Shown here one piece after another: positions 8,280-19,700 of a stretch of DNA of 64,000 nucleotides. The notes below the pieces were generated by a model. The model worked only from the letters and a program-made list of their open reading frames with translations. It searched no databases and was not told the DNA's origin. The translations under genes were made by a program, and so were the position numbers. This DNA comes from Pyxidicoccus parkwaysis (GTDB taxonomy: Bacteria; Myxococcota; Myxococcia; Myxococcales; Myxococcaceae). The first letter of the stretch is position 1, and every line of letters starts with the position of its first letter. The DNA is taken from positions 2,966,001 through 3,030,000 of the forward strand of contig NZ_CP071090.1 in the NCBI RefSeq assembly GCF_017301735.1. The letters run 5' to 3'.

Positions 8280-10729
8280 GCCACGCGCTCCACGGAGACG
8301 CCGCCGGTGAGCCGGCGCCAGCGCTCCTCCAGGACTCGCGCGGCGCCCTGCATGATGAACCCCGCCAGCTCGTCCACGTGGCGGTTGTGCCAGCTTTCCA
8401 GCGGAGTCCCCTTCACCGCGCGGTTGAAGGAGCCAAGCGCCGGCCCCCCGTGCACCTGGAAGTTCACCTTGTCCGAGGCGTCACCGCGCTGCGCACGGCG
8501 CATGGTGTCCACGAAGTACCAGCGGAACACGAGCGCCATCTTGTGCCGGGCGTTCTTCTCCGCGCGGTCCACCTGCGCCGGGTCCGCGCGCTGGTAGTAC
8601 GCCTTCGTCTCGTCCCAGACCTCGCCGATGCTCTTCTTGAAGTACTGCTTCTCCAGTTGCTCGCGCGTCTTGTCGTCGATGGCGTCGAGCGACTCGTAAC
8701 GCTGGTACAGCTCGTAGAGCTTGTTGCCCCGGGCCGGGAAGAAGACGCCCTTGCGGAAGACCTGGATGCGGGCGCCCAGCTCGAACATGTCTCCGGCAGG
8801 AGCCATGGCGAAGTCCTGGATGTCCGCCTCGGCGAGCATGTCCTTGACCAGGTCGCTCGTTCCAGCCTCGGGAGTGCACTGGTTGATGGAGCCGGTGAGG
8901 ATGAAGTCCGCGCCCATGGTGAAGGCGGCCGCGGCGGCCTCGGGCGTTCCGATGCCTCCCGCCGCGCCGACGCGGATGCGGGCGGGGTAGCGGTGCTCGG
9001 CCATGGCCTCGTCGCGGAGCTGCATCATCGCGGGGAGCAGGCTGAAGGCGACGGCCTTGTCGGTATGCCCGCCTGAGTCCGCCTCGGCGCAGAGGTCATC
9101 GGCCATGGGCAGCCAAGCAGCGGCGCGGGCCTCTTCGTCGCTGATGAGGCCCTTGTCGTGGAGCGCGCGGACGATGCGCTCGGGAGGCGGCGAGACGAAC
9201 TGACGGGCGACCTCCGGGCGCGACAGCTTCGCCATCAGCCGATTCGCGGCTCGCGCGTGGTTGCCGGACAGCCGTGCGCCCTTGAGGCGGTAGCGGACCA
9301 CGGCGGGGGTGAGCACGGTGTACGCGGAGGCCTCCACACAGCGGACGCCGAGACGCAGGAGGAGGTCGACGGTGCGGTCCTCCATCTCCGGGTGGTTGAT
9401 GTTGTGGAGGAGGTTCACGCCCCAGGGCGAACCGGGAGGCAGCGCGGCCTGGATGCGGTGGATGCCTTCTTCGATTCGCTCCAGGCTCAGGCCACCCGAG
9501 CCGAGGAAGCTGAGCAGTCCCGCGCGGCCCATGCGGATGACCAGCTCGGGAGAGGCGATGCCCTTCACCATCGCGCCCGCGACGTAGGCGAGGCGGACGT
9601 GGTGGTCCTTCCGGAACTCCGCGTCGCCGAGCCGCTCCGCGTCGACGAGCGGGCGCGTGCTGGTGGGAACAGTGCGGCTCGCAGTGGGGGCGGGCACCTT
9701 GGTGATTGCAGGTGAAGGCAGCGGCGTGACGGGCGGCGGGGCAGGGCGGCTCACTGCCGGAGCCGGTGCCTCGGGCGGCACGTACCCCTTCAGCGCGGCT
9801 TCCGCATCCGCGACCTTCGTCATCGGCGTCACGGTCCTGCCGAGCGTCTGGAAGAACTTCATCAGCGGCGCGCCGGGGCCAATCTCGTAGATGCGCTTCG
9901 CCCGAGCCCCAATCGCGCGCATGTTGTCCAGCCACCGCACCGACCCGGCAATCTGCTGGACGAGGTTCTCCGTCAGCGAGCGCGCCTCGTAGAAGTCCCC
10001 CGTGAAGTTCGACGTGACTCGCGCGGCCAGCTCCGGGCGAAAGCCTCGGGCGAAGGACTCCAGGTACGCGCGGAACTCCGCCTCGATGGACCGCATGAGG
10101 CTGGAGTGGAACGGCGCACTGACCTGGAGCGGGACGAAGTTCAGCGACGGCAGCGCCTCGGCCAGCTCGCGCTTCGCCCGGTCGATGCTCTCGGCCGTTC
10201 CGCTGATGACCACCTGGGCCAGCGAGTTGTGGTTCGCCACCTCCGCGCCCGCTGCCTTCGCAATCCGCAGCGCGCCGGACTTCTCGAGGTCATCGGCCAC
10301 CAACGCCGCCATCGCCCCCTTGCCCTGGGGCACCGCCTGCTGCATCAGCGCCCCACGCCTGCGCACGAGCCGCACCGCATCCGCGAACGGAATCGCTCCC
10401 GCAGCCACCAACGCTGAATACTCACCCAGGCTGTGCCCGCCGAAGACGGTGGCCTGGAGCCCGAACGCCTCCACAACGGCCCGCCACGCGGCAATCTCCA
10501 TCGTGAGGATGCACGGCTGGGTGAACTCGGTGAGGTGGAGCCGAGGGTCCTTCTCGAAGCAGAGCTGGACCAGGTTCTCACCCGCCGCGTCGCACGCCTC
10601 CTCGAACGTGCGACGCGCAACGGGCCACTGCTTGTAGAAGTCGGCGCCCATTCCGGGCCGCTGTGAGCCCTGGCCGGGGAAGACGACGGCGTCCTGGGTA
10701 CCGGGCTGCATGTCCGCGCGAGGCATCAT
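8276..10729 (-). CDS. Trans-acting acyltransferase fused to enoylreductase (AT-ER, PfaD type)
   Basis: 817 residues from ATG 10729, 27 bases after the PKS-C stop. Residues about 13-310 are a malonyl-CoA:ACP acyltransferase: VFPGQGSQRPGMG at the N-terminus, then GGHSLGEYS with nucleophile Ser100, and ANHNSLAQVVISG later. After a Pro/Ala/Thr-rich linker, residues about 375-810 form a PfaD-type FMN enoylreductase (HHVRLAYVAGAMVKGIAS, NLLHNINHPEMEDR, GAAGGIGTPEAAAAAF, GSINQ). Because the megasynthases have no working AT and no ER, this protein is expected to load malonyl units on every carrier domain and reduce selected enoyl intermediates in trans. Only one AT domain is present, so no separate proofreading acyl hydrolase is fused here. 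No strong ribosome binding site is visible; coupled translation from PKS-C is possible. Confidence 0.95.
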   Translation of the reverse strand: MMPRADMQPGTQDAVVFPGQGSQRPGMGADFYKQWPVARRTFEEACDAAGENLVQLCFEKDPRLHLTEFTQPCILTMEIAAWRAVVEAFGLQATVFGGHSLGEYSALVAAGAIPFADAVRLVRRRGALMQQAVPQGKGAMAALVADDLEKSGALRIAKAAGAEVANHNSLAQVVISGTAESIDRAKRELAEALPSLNFVPLQVSAPFHSSLMRSIEAEFRAYLESFARGFRPELAARVTSNFTGDFYEARSLTENLVQQIAGSVRWLDNMRAIGARAKRIYEIGPGAPLMKFFQTLGRTVTPMTKVADAEAALKGYVPPEAPAPAVSRPAPPPVTPLPSPAITKVPAPTASRTVPTSTRPLVDAERLGDAEFRKDHHVRLAYVAGAMVKGIASPELVIRMGRAGLLSFLGSGGLSLERIEEGIHRIQAALPPGSPWGVNLLHNINHPEMEDRTVDLLLRLGVRCVEASAYTVLTPAVVRYRLKGARLSGNHARAANRLMAKLSRPEVARQFVSPPPERIVRALHDKGLISDEEARAAAWLPMADDLCAEADSGGHTDKAVAFSLLPAMMQLRDEAMAEHRYPARIRVGAAGGIGTPEAAAAAFTMGADFILTGSINQCTPEAGTSDLVKDMLAEADIQDFAMAPAGDMFELGARIQVFRKGVFFPARGNKLYELYQRYESLDAIDDKTREQLEKQYFKKSIGEVWDETKAYYQRADPAQVDRAEKNARHKMALVFRWYFVDTMRRAQRGDASDKVNFQVHGGPALGSFNRAVKGTPLESWHNRHVDELAGFIMQGAARVLEERWRRLTGGVSVERVA

Positions 10730-10756
10730 GGTGGGTGGCTCTGGTTGACGGGACGC

Positions 10757-13700
10757 TCAGCCGGCCCGGGCGCGGGCACCGTTGACCACGGCCCCGGGCG
10801 TGACGGGCATGCGGGTGTCGGGCGGCGGCAGGTAGCCCACCGCGATGCAGTGCTCCAGGTACACGGGGATGAGCTGGGCAATCGTCGGACAGTCGATGCC
10901 CGCGGGCCCGAGGATGCTCCGCGTGTACGCGCAGTTGGCGTACGAGCTCTCCTCGTAGTGAATCTTCCCGAAGATCTCGACGCCGTACTTGAACATCTCC
11001 AGCGTCTGGCTGTCGTACGGCGTGTTCGTCCCCTTGCGCAGGATGCGCCGCTCATTGGCGAGCTTGAAGAAGTCGTCGATGGAGGTGAACTGGATGTCGT
11101 AGCCGTGCTCGCGCAGGTGGTTGACCACGTCGTAGTAGCGCCGGATGTCCGGGTTGGTCAGGTGGTACGTCTCCCGGTACGACGGCCGGCGCAGCGCGAG
11201 GTGGATCATGGCCGAGCTCACGTAGTCCACCGGTGTGATGTCCCAGTGCACGGGGGACATCATCGACAGCCCCGACTCGATGACCGTCTTGAAGATGTCG
11301 TAGTAGACGCCCTTGACGCTGACTTCGGCGAACGGATACCGGCCGGTGTGTCCGTCGCCCATGATGTTGCCCGGGCGGAAGATGTTCCACACGAGCCCGC
11401 GCTCCGTCGCCGCGCGGATGAGCTTCTCGGCCTGGTACTTCGTCTCCTGGTAGGGCAGGTGGTCGTAGCCCTGGCCCAACTCCAGGTCGCGCTCGGTGAA
11501 CGGCGGGTTGTTGAAGTTCAGCCGGTCGCCCAGGGCGCTGAAGCTCGACACGTAGACCATGTAGCGGTGCTTCGTCAGCAGCGCGAAGTCGATGACCCGG
11601 CGCGTGCCCTCGACGTTGATGGGCGCGAGCGCCTCGTAGAAGGTGACGAGCGTCGTCTTTCCCGCCGCGTGGAACGTGACGTCCGTCTCCGCCGCGAGGC
11701 GCGCATACGCCGCCGCGTCGAGGCCGAAGTGGTCGAACGTGACGTCGCCGAGGATGGGCGTGACGCGCTGACGGAACGCCTCGGCGAGCCGGCCCTCCGG
11801 GTCGTAGGTCTCCACGAAGTACTGGATGCGCTTGCGCGCCTGCTCCAGGGAATCACCGCGCACGAGGCAGGAGATGCGCGCATTCGTGGTGGTGAGCAGG
11901 TCGTGCAGCAGCTTGCCGCCGAGCACGCCCGTCACGCCGGTGATGAAGATGTTCTCCACCGGGAACGGCTCCGTCCGCGTGAGCTTCTCCGTGACGGGCG
12001 TGGAGGCGGGCACGGCCGCGTTGGCGACCGGTGCGCCGGAGTGCGCGGCCTGGGCCGGCACGGGCGCCGAGTCCTCCTTGATGTAGCCCGCATCCACCAC
12101 GTGGTTCACGAAGGTGCGGATGGTGTTGTACTCCTGCATCGCCGTCGCCGGGACGCGCGCGCCGTAGACCTTCATCAGCCGGTTGAGCATCCGCACCGAT
12201 GCCACGGAGTCGAAGCCGAAGTCGAAGAAGTCGGCATCGACGTCGAGCTCCGACTCGGGGAGCTTCGTCAGCTCCGCGAAGATGCTCTTCACCTGTGCCT
12301 GGAGGCGGGCACGGAAGTCTCCGTCAGCAGGCGGAGGTGTGAAGGGCGCAGCCGCGGCTACTGGAGCGGGAGCAGCCTTCACCGGCTCGACGCGGGGCTG
12401 CACGACGGGCTCGACCACCGCAGGCAGGCGCGCCACCGGGGCTGTGTTCGGAGCGACGCCCTTGCGCCGGAACTCCTCGGGGACAATCCAGTACCGCTCG
12501 CGGGCGAACGGATACGACGGCAGGCTGACGACGCGCCCGCGACGAGCGCCGCGCAGTTCCTCCCAGTCGATGACCCAGCCCTGGCTCCAGAACTCCGCGA
12601 GCCGCATGAGGTAGCTGCTCTCGTAGAGGTTGCGCAGGTACTCACGGTCCGGCGCCGCCTCGCCGGGGATGTCATCGGTGTCGCGGTGCGTGCGTGCCAC
12701 GCCGGCATGCGTCCCCTGCGCCTTGCGGCCGCCCACGAAGTCCTCCAGCCGGGCCACCAGCTCCTCGTGCGATGACGCCACCACGGCGAGCCGGTGCTCG
12801 AAAGCCTCGCGGCCGACCATCAGCGTCCAGGCGATGTCCCCGAGCGGCGTCTTCGCTCCGCGCTCGGAGCGGAGGAACCGGAGCAGGTTCTTCGCGGCCT
12901 CGTGCAGCCGCTCCTCGCGGCGCGCGGAGAGCAAGATGAGGTGCGGCCCGCCGTCCGTCACCGCCGGGCGAGGAGCCTCCAGGTGCTCCTCGATGATGAC
13001 GTGCGCATTGGAGCCACCCGCGCCGAACGAGCTCACCGAAGCGAGACGTGGCTGGCTCGTGTCACCGCCCGCGCCCCGTGGCCAGGGGCGCACGTCGCGC
13101 ACGAGGTAGAACGGGCTGGAGTCGAAGTCGAGGTTCGGGTTCACCGTCTCGGAGTGCAGCGACGGCACCAGCGTCTCGTGCTGGAGCTGGAGCAGCGTCT
13201 TCACGATGCCCGTGGCTCCCGCCGCGGCCTCCAGGTGGCCGATGTTCGACTTCGCGGACCCGATGGCGCAGTACCTCCGGTCCTGCGTGAAGCGCCGGTA
13301 CGCCTTGGTGAGCGCCGCGAGCTCGATGGGGTCCCCGAGCGCGGTGCCCGTGCCGTGCGCCTCGACGTAGCTCAAGTCTCGCGGGTTGATGCCCGCCTCC
13401 TCGAGCGCCTCGGTGATGAGGTTCGCCTGGGCGTTGGGGCTCGGCACGGTGAAGCCGTTGGTGCGGCCTCCGTGGTTGATGGTGCTGGAGCGGATGACGC
13501 CGTAGATGCGGTCTCCGTCCTCGCGCGCGTCCTGGAGCGGCTTGAGGAGCAGTGCGACCACGCCCTCGCCAGGGACGTAGCCGTCTCCGCCCGCGCCAAA
13601 CGAGCGGCAGCGGCCGTCGCTGGAGGCAAAGCGGCCGTAGGACATGAGCAGGTACTTGCCCGGGTGGACGGACACATTCACGCCACCGGCGATGGCGTAC

Positions 13701-16700
13701 GCGCACTCGCCGCGCCGCAGGCTCTCGCAGGCGAGGTGGATGGCGGTGAGCGATGCCGAGCAGGCGGTGTCCACCGCGAAACTCGGGCCGTTGAATCCGA
13801 AGTGGTACGAGACGCGATTGGGGACGGCCCAGTAACCGGCGATGGGGATGTCGACGAAGAAGCTGTACTCGCCGTAGATGACGCCCGCGAACACGCCCGC
13901 GTCCTTCTTGCCCCGGGCCCGAGCGCTCTCGGAGATGCGGCGGGGCGTGTAGCCCGCGTCCTCCAGCGCCGCCCACGCGGTCTCCAGGAAGAGGCGCTGC
14001 TGCGGGTCCATCACCTCTGCTTCCTTCGGGGAGAGGTTGAAGAAGCGCGGGTCGAACTTGTCGACATCGGAGAGGAAGCCTCCCCACTTCGCGTAGGTGG
14101 CTCCGGGCTCGTCCTTGTCCTCGCTGAAGTACTGGCTGTGGTCCCAACGGTCCTTAGGAATCTCGACGATGCCGTCTCGCCCGGCGAGGAGGTTCTCCCA
14201 GAGCTCGTCATTGTCGCGGGCCATGGGGTAGCGCCCGGACATGCCAATCACGGCGATGTCCTGTACGCGTGGCTTCGGGGACTCGCGCACGGGGGTGGGA
14301 GGTGGAGCCACGGCCTGGGGCGGGGCGACGGTGGAAGGAACGTTCATTCCAACCGTCGGTCCGTCGAGCACGGCGGCGAGCCGCGCGCCGTGGTGCTGCA
14401 CGAGGTACCCGGCCAGGTCGTGGATGGTCTGGTACTCGAAGAACAGCGTCTTCGGCAGCGCGCCGAAGGTGGCTTCGAGCTGCTTGTTGAACTTGTTGAT
14501 GAGGACGGAGTCGATTCCGTAGTCCTGGAGCAGCGCGCGGGTCCGCAGACGTTCGGGTGGGAGCCGGAAGGCCTCCGCGAGCGCTCGCTTCATGTAGTCC
14601 TCCGCCCGGCGAAAGAGCTCGCTGTCGATGACCTTGGCTTCGGGAGAGGAACGGGGTCGGTCCATGACGGCCTCGGGGAGTCGCGGCTTCGGAGGGATGT
14701 GCGCGCTCGCGAGGCGCTCGGACAGCTCGGTGAGGGTGGTGCCGACGGAGAAGGCGTCGGCGCGAAGGTCGGTGCCCAGGTCGCAGTTCAGCCGCTCGAC
14801 GAGCGCCGCCCGCGTCACGTCGTCGAAGCCGAGCTCCTCGGAGGGCGCGTGGAAGTCGAGCTCGCCGGCCGCGACGCTGAGCTGCGCCGCTGCGGCCAGC
14901 CTCACGGCGGTGCGGGTGTCTGGAGTTGAGGGCTCCCGCGGAGTAGGCGCAGCAGTCCGTGCAGCCTCTTCGGAGCGCTGCCGGGATTCAGCGGTGCGGG
15001 TGTCTGGAGTCGCGGGCTCCTCACGCGAAGGCATGGCGGTCCGTGTGACCTGCCGGGCTTCAACCTCTGGGAGCCAGCAGCGCTCATCCTCGAAGGAGTA
15101 CGTGGGCAGTGGGATGCGCCTCGGCATCGCTCCGGCATGGAGGCCGGCGAAGTCGAACGCCGCACCTGAAGCCCACGCCGTGGCGGTCCTGTGAGAATCC
15201 GCCTCAGGCGTGAGCTGCACGCGGTCCGGCTGCGCATCGGGGTCCGCGGTTCCCGAGTACACGCCCGGCACGAGGGTGCCCGAGGCCACGGCCGCGAGCT
15301 TTGTTCGAAGCTCCTCGACGGAATCGGCCACGATGGCCGTGCGGTGCTCGAACGTGGAGCGCCCTGTCTGCAGGGTAGCCGCGAGGTCCGCAAGGTCCGC
15401 GCGGGGATGCTCCTCGATGAACCGCCCGAGGTCCTTCGCGTAGCGCCGCAGTGAGTCCTCCGTGCGGGCCGACAGCGGAACGAGCTGCGGACGCGCCGGC
15501 CTGCTCATGCGAGGCCGCGACTCCGTGTGCTCCTCGACGACGAGGTGGCAGTTCGTGCCGCTGAAGCCAAAGGAGCTGATTGCCGCGCGGCGCGGCCCCT
15601 CGCTCGTCCAATCTCTCAGCTCCGTGTTGACGAAGAACGGCGTCGAGTCGAAGTCGATGAGCCGGTTGGGCGTGCGGAAATGAAGCGAGGGAGGCAACCG
15701 GCGCTCGCGCAGCGCGAGGAGCACCTTGATGAGGCTCGCGACTCCCGCCGCGTGCGACGGGTGGCCGATGTTCGACTTGATGGAGCCAATCGCGCAGAAC
15801 TGGCGGCGGTCCGTGTACCGGCGGAACGCCGCCGTGAGCGCCTCGATTTCGATGGGGTCACCCAGCTTCGTCCCGGTGCCGTGCGTCTCGACGTAGCCGA
15901 GCGTCTCGGGACGGATGCCGAAGCGTTCGTAGACCTCGACCTCCAGCTCGGCCTGTGACAGCGAACTGGGCGCGGTGATGCCGTTCGTGCGCCCGTCCTG
16001 GTTCAACGCGATGCCCTTGATGACTCCGTGGATGAAGTCACCATCGGCCAGCGCTCTCGCGAGCGGCTTGAGGACGACGACGCCCGCGCCCTCGCCGATG
16101 ACGAAGCCGTCACCGGAGTCGTCGAATGACTTGCACCGCCCACCGGGCGAGAGCATGCCGAGCGACGACGCGAGCAGGTGGTACTCGTGCGTCACGAACA
16201 CGGACACGCCGCCAGCGAGCGCGAGGTCACACTCGCCGCTCGCGAGGCTCTGACATGCCTGATGGAGCGCGACGAGCGAAGACGAGCACGCCGTGTCCAC
16301 GGCGAAGCAGGGCCCCTTGAGGTTCAGATAGTAGGACACCCGAGCCGGCAGGATGGCGAGGCTGTTCCCGGTGAACACGTGGTTCGAGCCGAAGAGACCA
16401 CGTTGCCGGATGAGCGTCGCGTAGTCGGAGTTGGTGGCGCCGACGAAGACGCCGCACCGTGCACGGGCGAGCCGGCTCGCGTCCAGCCCCGCGTCCTCCA
16501 GCGCCTTCCAGCTCTCCTGGAGGAAGAGGCGCTGCTGCGGGTCCATGAAGTCCGCTTCCGCCGGGACGATGTTGAAGAAGAGCGGGTCGAACCGGTCGAC
16601 GTCGCTCAGGTAGCCGCCCCACTTCGAATACGTCTTCCCCGGGGCGGGCGGCCACGGCTGGAAGTGGTCGGCGAAGTTCCATCGCTCGGGAGGAACCTCG

Positions 16701-19700
16701 GTGACCGAGTCACGGCCCGCCGCCAGGTTTGCCCACAGCTCGCGGTAGTCGCGCGCGCCGGGGAACCGGCCCGACATGCCGACGACCGCGATGTCGAGCG
16801 ACCGGCCGGGAAGGGGACGCGCCGTGCTCGACATGGCCGTCCGTGAGGACGTGGGTGCCTCGACGTGAGTGCGTGCTGGCTGACTGGCCGCGGAAGGCAC
16901 CGATGCTGTGGGAGCCCCGAAATGGCCTGGCGCTTCTTGCGCCGATACAGAGGACTCGGGCGAGGCGGTTCTCTCGGTCCGCGCCGGTCCTCTCTGTGCT
17001 GCATCCGTCGGCTCGGGCGAGGAAGGCGTCTCGGTCTGGACTCGTGCGCCCTGTGCCGCCGCGTGACGGGCCAGGGCTCGCACGGAAGGATGGTCGAACA
17101 GCACGGTGGACTTGAGGCTCAGCCCGAAGCGCGTGTTGAGGCGCTCCACAATCTTCACGGCGAGGATGGAGTCGACGCCGTACTCGGAGAAGGACCGCTC
17201 GGGCCGGATGTCCTCGAGGCTGGCCCCGAGTCCCTCCGCGACGAGCACGGCGATGGCACGCTCCAGTGCCTCGGGCCGCTCGCGAGCCGGTGCCATGGGC
17301 GCTGGTACTGGAGCGCTCGGAGAGACTGTCTCTGTCTTCACCGGAGCCTGCACGGGGACGGCACCGTCACTCCCGGCGACGATGACCCGCTGGCTCAACT
17401 CGGCGTCGGCGGAGAGGCCCGGGCCGTAGGCGGTGAAGCCTCGGAAGCCGATGCGGGTGAGTGTCTGCCGCCAGCCGTCGACGGAGAGCAGCGGCGCGTT
17501 GCGGATGCGCCGCTCAGGGTCGCGATAGCGATGCCACCCATCGAGCAGCCCGAACGTCAGGGCCAGGGCCTCGGTGTTCGTGGTCGCCTCGCTCAGCACG
17601 AGCAGCCCGTCAGGGACGAGCAGCGTCTTGATGCGCGCGAGGGCCTCGTCGATGTCCGCCACCGCATGCACGGCGTTCGCGGAGAACACCGCGTCGAAGC
17701 TCGCGGGAGAGAACCCCTGAGCCACGGGGTCCTTCTCGAGGTCGAGGATGCGGAACCGGGTGAAGGGATACGCCTTGCCGAACGTCTCCCGCCCGTGCGC
17801 GACGAAGCCACCGGAGATGTCCGTGTAGTGGACCTCGACGTCGGCGCCGAGGCGAGCGAGCGCCTCCAGCACCGCCCTCGAGGTGCCTCCCGTGCCGGCG
17901 CCGATTTCCAGGATGCGGAACGGACGCCGCTCCGTGGACGCGCGGACCTGGACGGCGGACACGAGAAGTCGGGCGACCAGGTCGTTGGTGAAGCTGTACG
18001 CGCGGCTGTCGCGGTAGATGGCGCTGGTCAGCTCCAGGCTCGCGTTGGGGAAGAGGACCGCGGTCGCGGCGCGCTGGCCCCGCAGCGTCTCCGGGTACGC
18101 ATCCAGGCAGGTATCGAGCAGGCGCAGGTACGGCGTCAGCTCCGGGAAGCGGCTCAGCAGCTCCTCGCGGAGCCGCGCCGGGTCCTCGGAGGCTCCGAGG
18201 ACGCGCACGTGCTCGCCCTCGCGCGCAATCGAGCCGTGCCGTTCCAGAATCTCTAGGCACGCGTCGAAGAAGCGAGCGAAGGTGTCACGGACGCCCAGCT
18301 GCTCCTTCAGCGTCCGGACATCTCGGGTCTCTCCCTCGGAGGGGAAGCCCATCGTGCGGAAGCGCCGGTAGAGCGCGGCCGCCGCGTAGTGCCCGAGCTT
18401 CTGCTGTCCTCGTTCGAGCTCCTCACTCGTTGGCGTGAGGCCCTGCTCGAATGCGCGGCGGACCTGGGCGGCGAAGCCCGTCTCCACCGTGGGAGCCGCG
18501 GTGGGCACGTCAATCCAGAAGCGCTTCCGCTCCAGCGGTTGGCCCGGTAGCGGCACGCGTCGGCGGGGACCGCCGTTGAGGGCGCTCCAGTCCGCGGCCG
18601 TGCCTCGGACCCACAACGCGGCCACGCCTTCCAGGTCGCCGAACCGGTAGCGGTCCACGAGCACCGAGGCATCTCCGTTTGTCTCCGCGGTTCCGGTGAA
18701 GACGCCGCTCCCGCTTCCAGCGAGGTGCCGTTCGAGGAGGTCCGCCGCCTGCGCGACGTTCTCCGCGACCAGCGCGAGCCGAGCATCCAGGGCAGGGCGT
18801 CCGACCTGGAGCGTGCGGGCGATGTTCGCGAAGTCCGTCCGGTCCGTGGTGCGCAGGTACCGGGCCATCCGCGAGGCATGAACGCGGAGCCGCTCTTGCG
18901 ACCGAGCGGACAGCACGAGCAGCTCGCGCTCCAGCGATGGGACGACGGGGCGCGTGTCGATGAACTCCTCGACGACGACGTGGGCATTGGAGCCGCCCGC
19001 GCCGAAGGAGCTCACTCCGGCGCGGCGAGGCACCTCGCCCTTCGGGCCCACCAGGCGAGGCCACGGCTCGGCGACCTGCGGCACACGGAACGGTGTGGAC
19101 GCGAAGTCGATGGCCGGGTTGAGGGTCTGCGAGTGGAGCGAAGGCGCAATCCGTCCGTGCCGGAGCTGGAGCAGCGCCCGAGTCACCGCAGCGACACCCG
19201 CCGCTGACTCCAGGTGGCCGATGTTCGACTTCACCGAGCCCACCGCCAGCGGACGCGTGCGGCCCTCGAAGGCGCGGCTGAGGCCCACGATTTCGACGGG
19301 GTCTCCGAGCGACGTGCCCGTGCCGTGCGCCTCGATGTAGCCGATGCTGTCGGGGTCGACCTCCGAGGCCTCCAGTGCGAGGCGGATGGCCTCGGCCTGC
19401 GCGACGGGGTGGGGCACGGTGTAGCCGGCCGCGCGGCCTCCGTGGTTGACCGCTGTCCCGCGAATGACGCCGTGGATGGTGTCGCCATCCGCGAGCGCAC
19501 GCTCCAGTGGCTTCAGGAAGAGCGCTCCAACGCCTTCGCCGGGGACGTAGCCGTCGCCACCGGCGCCGAAGGAGCGGCACCGCCCGTCGGAGGACGTCAT
19601 GTTCATCCGGCGGAGGAGCAGGTACTTGTCCGGATGGAGGAGCAGGTTGACGCCGCCGGCAATCGCGGCGTCGCACTCGCCCCGCGCGATGCTGGTGCAC

